From Pseudomonas sp. (GTDB taxonomy: Bacteria; Pseudomonadota; Gammaproteobacteria; Pseudomonadales; Pseudomonadaceae): 5,628 nt of DNA. The DNA is taken from NCBI GenBank assembly GCA_003488145.1, contig DNMQ01000103.1:1-5628 (forward strand), read 5' to 3'. Shown here piece after piece: positions 4,720 through 5,628 of the stretch (positions are counted from its first letter, which is position 1; each line of letters begins with the position of its first letter). The notes under the pieces were generated by a model that had not been told where the DNA came from, made no database searches, and saw only the letters and a list, made by a program, of their open reading frames with translations. A program made the position numbers and the translations under genes.

Positions 4720-5628
4720 TTGCAGCAGCCTCGTGCTCGAATCGCCTCGCAACTCGGCTTGGCGCTTGCGCTCATTCTTGCCGTGGTCATCACCGGCAGC
4801 ACCGTCTTCGCGCTTCGCTCGCTGAGCGCATCCAACCTCAACACCCGGGAGCAGCATCTGGCCAGCGAAGCACGGCTGCTGGCCGATCAGTTGGCGACCT
4901 TCCACGGCACCCTGCGCGAGAACACCCAGCGCTTGAGCGGGCTGTTCGAAAAGCGCTTCAGCGATGGCTTGCAGCTCGCCACCGATCAGCGTATCGACGT
5001 CGGCGGCGTCATGACGCCAGCGCTCATGCATGAAGGCGCGCCACTGAACAACGATTTCAGCGTGGTCGACGACTTCCGCGAAATGACCGCCGGTGTCGCC
5101 ACCGTGTTCGCGCGCACGGGCGACGACTTCGTGCGGGTCAGCACCTCGGTCACCAAGCAGGACGGCAGCCGCGCGATCGGCACCCTGTTGGACCGACAGC
5201 ACCCGGCGTATCCGCTGCTACTCAGTGGAAAGCAGTACATCGGCCGCGCGTTCCTCTTCGACCGGCACTACATGACTCAGTACACGCCGGTGAAGGACCC
5301 TGCCGGCCAGGTGATCGCCGTGCTGTTCGTCGGCTTCGACTACACCGACGCACAACGGATCCAGTTCGACAACCTGGCGCGCTTTCGCATCGGCGAAACC
5401 GGCTCGCTCGCGCTGCTCGACGAAAAACGCCAATGGCTGGTCGCGCCGGCCAATCTGCGGCAGGCCGACCAGGCCGCTGCAACGGTAGCCGAGCTGATCA
5501 GCCAGAACGGCACGGGCGGCTACTGGAGCGATGCCGACCAGGAAATCTACAGCGTCGCGACCCTCTTCGAAGGCGGCCCCTGGACCGTGCTGGCGAGCAT
5601 GCCGGCGGCCGAGATACAGGACGTGACC
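4720..5628 (+). CDS. Methyl-accepting chemotaxis protein with Cache_3-Cache_2-type sensor (partial, 3' end outside window)
   Basis: Chemoreceptor whose periplasmic sensor is visible but whose signalling half lies beyond the right edge; 303 codons are present from TTG 4720. Residues about 7-32 are the first membrane helix (SQLGLALALILAVVITG). The rest is a large periplasmic domain with the hallmarks of the Cache_3-Cache_2 fusion: VDVGGVMTPAL, NNDFSVVDDF, GVATVFAR-GDDFVRVSTSV, GTLLD...HPAY, the Y-x-GRAFLF-x-RHYMTQYTPV stretch, and VIAVLFVGFDYT, then a second Cache-like part (GETGSLALLDEKRQWLV, ending GGPWTVLASMPAAEI). The MCP assignment is inferred, because histidine kinases can carry similar sensors; the chemotaxis-type promoter upstream supports it. 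TTG is preferred for its AGGAG; ATG 4684 would add 12 residues. Ligand unknown; related sensors bind small organic acids or similar compounds. Confidence 0.9.
   Translation, partial: MQQPRARIASQLGLALALILAVVITGSTVFALRSLSASNLNTREQHLASEARLLADQLATFHGTLRENTQRLSGLFEKRFSDGLQLATDQRIDVGGVMTPALMHEGAPLNNDFSVVDDFREMTAGVATVFARTGDDFVRVSTSVTKQDGSRAIGTLLDRQHPAYPLLLSGKQYIGRAFLFDRHYMTQYTPVKDPAGQVIAVLFVGFDYTDAQRIQFDNLARFRIGETGSLALLDEKRQWLVAPANLRQADQAAATVAELISQNGTGGYWSDADQEIYSVATLFEGGPWTVLASMPAAEIQDVT

Noticed and set aside
1..5628. CRISPR array, insertion sequence, tRNA or rRNA
   Set aside because: No regularly spaced repeats, transposase-like protein, terminal inverted repeats or RNA gene signatures were seen.

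Overview
The window is GC-rich and tightly packed, with short intergenic gaps, GTG and TTG starts beside ATG, and Shine-Dalgarno sites of the AGGAG type. Two chemoreceptor genes, a sigma-28-type promoter and a set of small envelope and cytoplasmic proteins point to a motile gammaproteobacterium, most likely Pseudomonas in the broad sense (possibly the stutzeri group). The genus is inferred from the style of the proteins, not proved.

Layout. (1) 1-1178, minus: 5' part of a methyl-accepting chemotaxis protein with a four-helix-bundle-like sensor, cut by the left edge inside its signalling hairpin. (2) 1179-1648: about 470 bp without a convincing gene, holding small inverted repeats and the leader of the next gene. 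(3) 1649-1999, plus: small exported helical protein (DUF6746-like), convergent with (4) 2009-2434, minus: small outer-membrane-type lipoprotein. (5) 2546-3394, plus: AraC/XylS regulator with an N-terminal cupin-like sensor, ending tail-to-tail on (6) 3391-3978, minus: LysE/RhtB-type exporter; the two stop codons share one CTAG. (7) 4064-4273, minus: DUF2188-like 69-residue protein, and (8) 4324-4512, minus: small, very acidic, probably disordered protein. A strong hairpin lies between these two. (9) 4720-5628, plus: 5' part of a second chemoreceptor with a Cache_3-Cache_2-type periplasmic sensor, preceded by TAAA-N15-GCCGATAG, a near-perfect flagellar sigma-28 (FliA) promoter, and running off the right edge.

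How the parts relate. The two chemoreceptors point outwards and enclose the other genes. They have different sensors and should feed the same kind of cytoplasmic CheA/CheW array. The AraC regulator and the LysE-type exporter look like a sensor/exporter pair for a small metabolite, probably an amino acid or related compound; the ligand cannot be read from sequence. The remaining small genes are of unknown function. I see no mobile element, CRISPR array, rRNA or tRNA, and no clear new multi-gene system; the best leads are the sigma-28 promoter, the shared CTAG stop and the small acidic/DUF2188-like pair.
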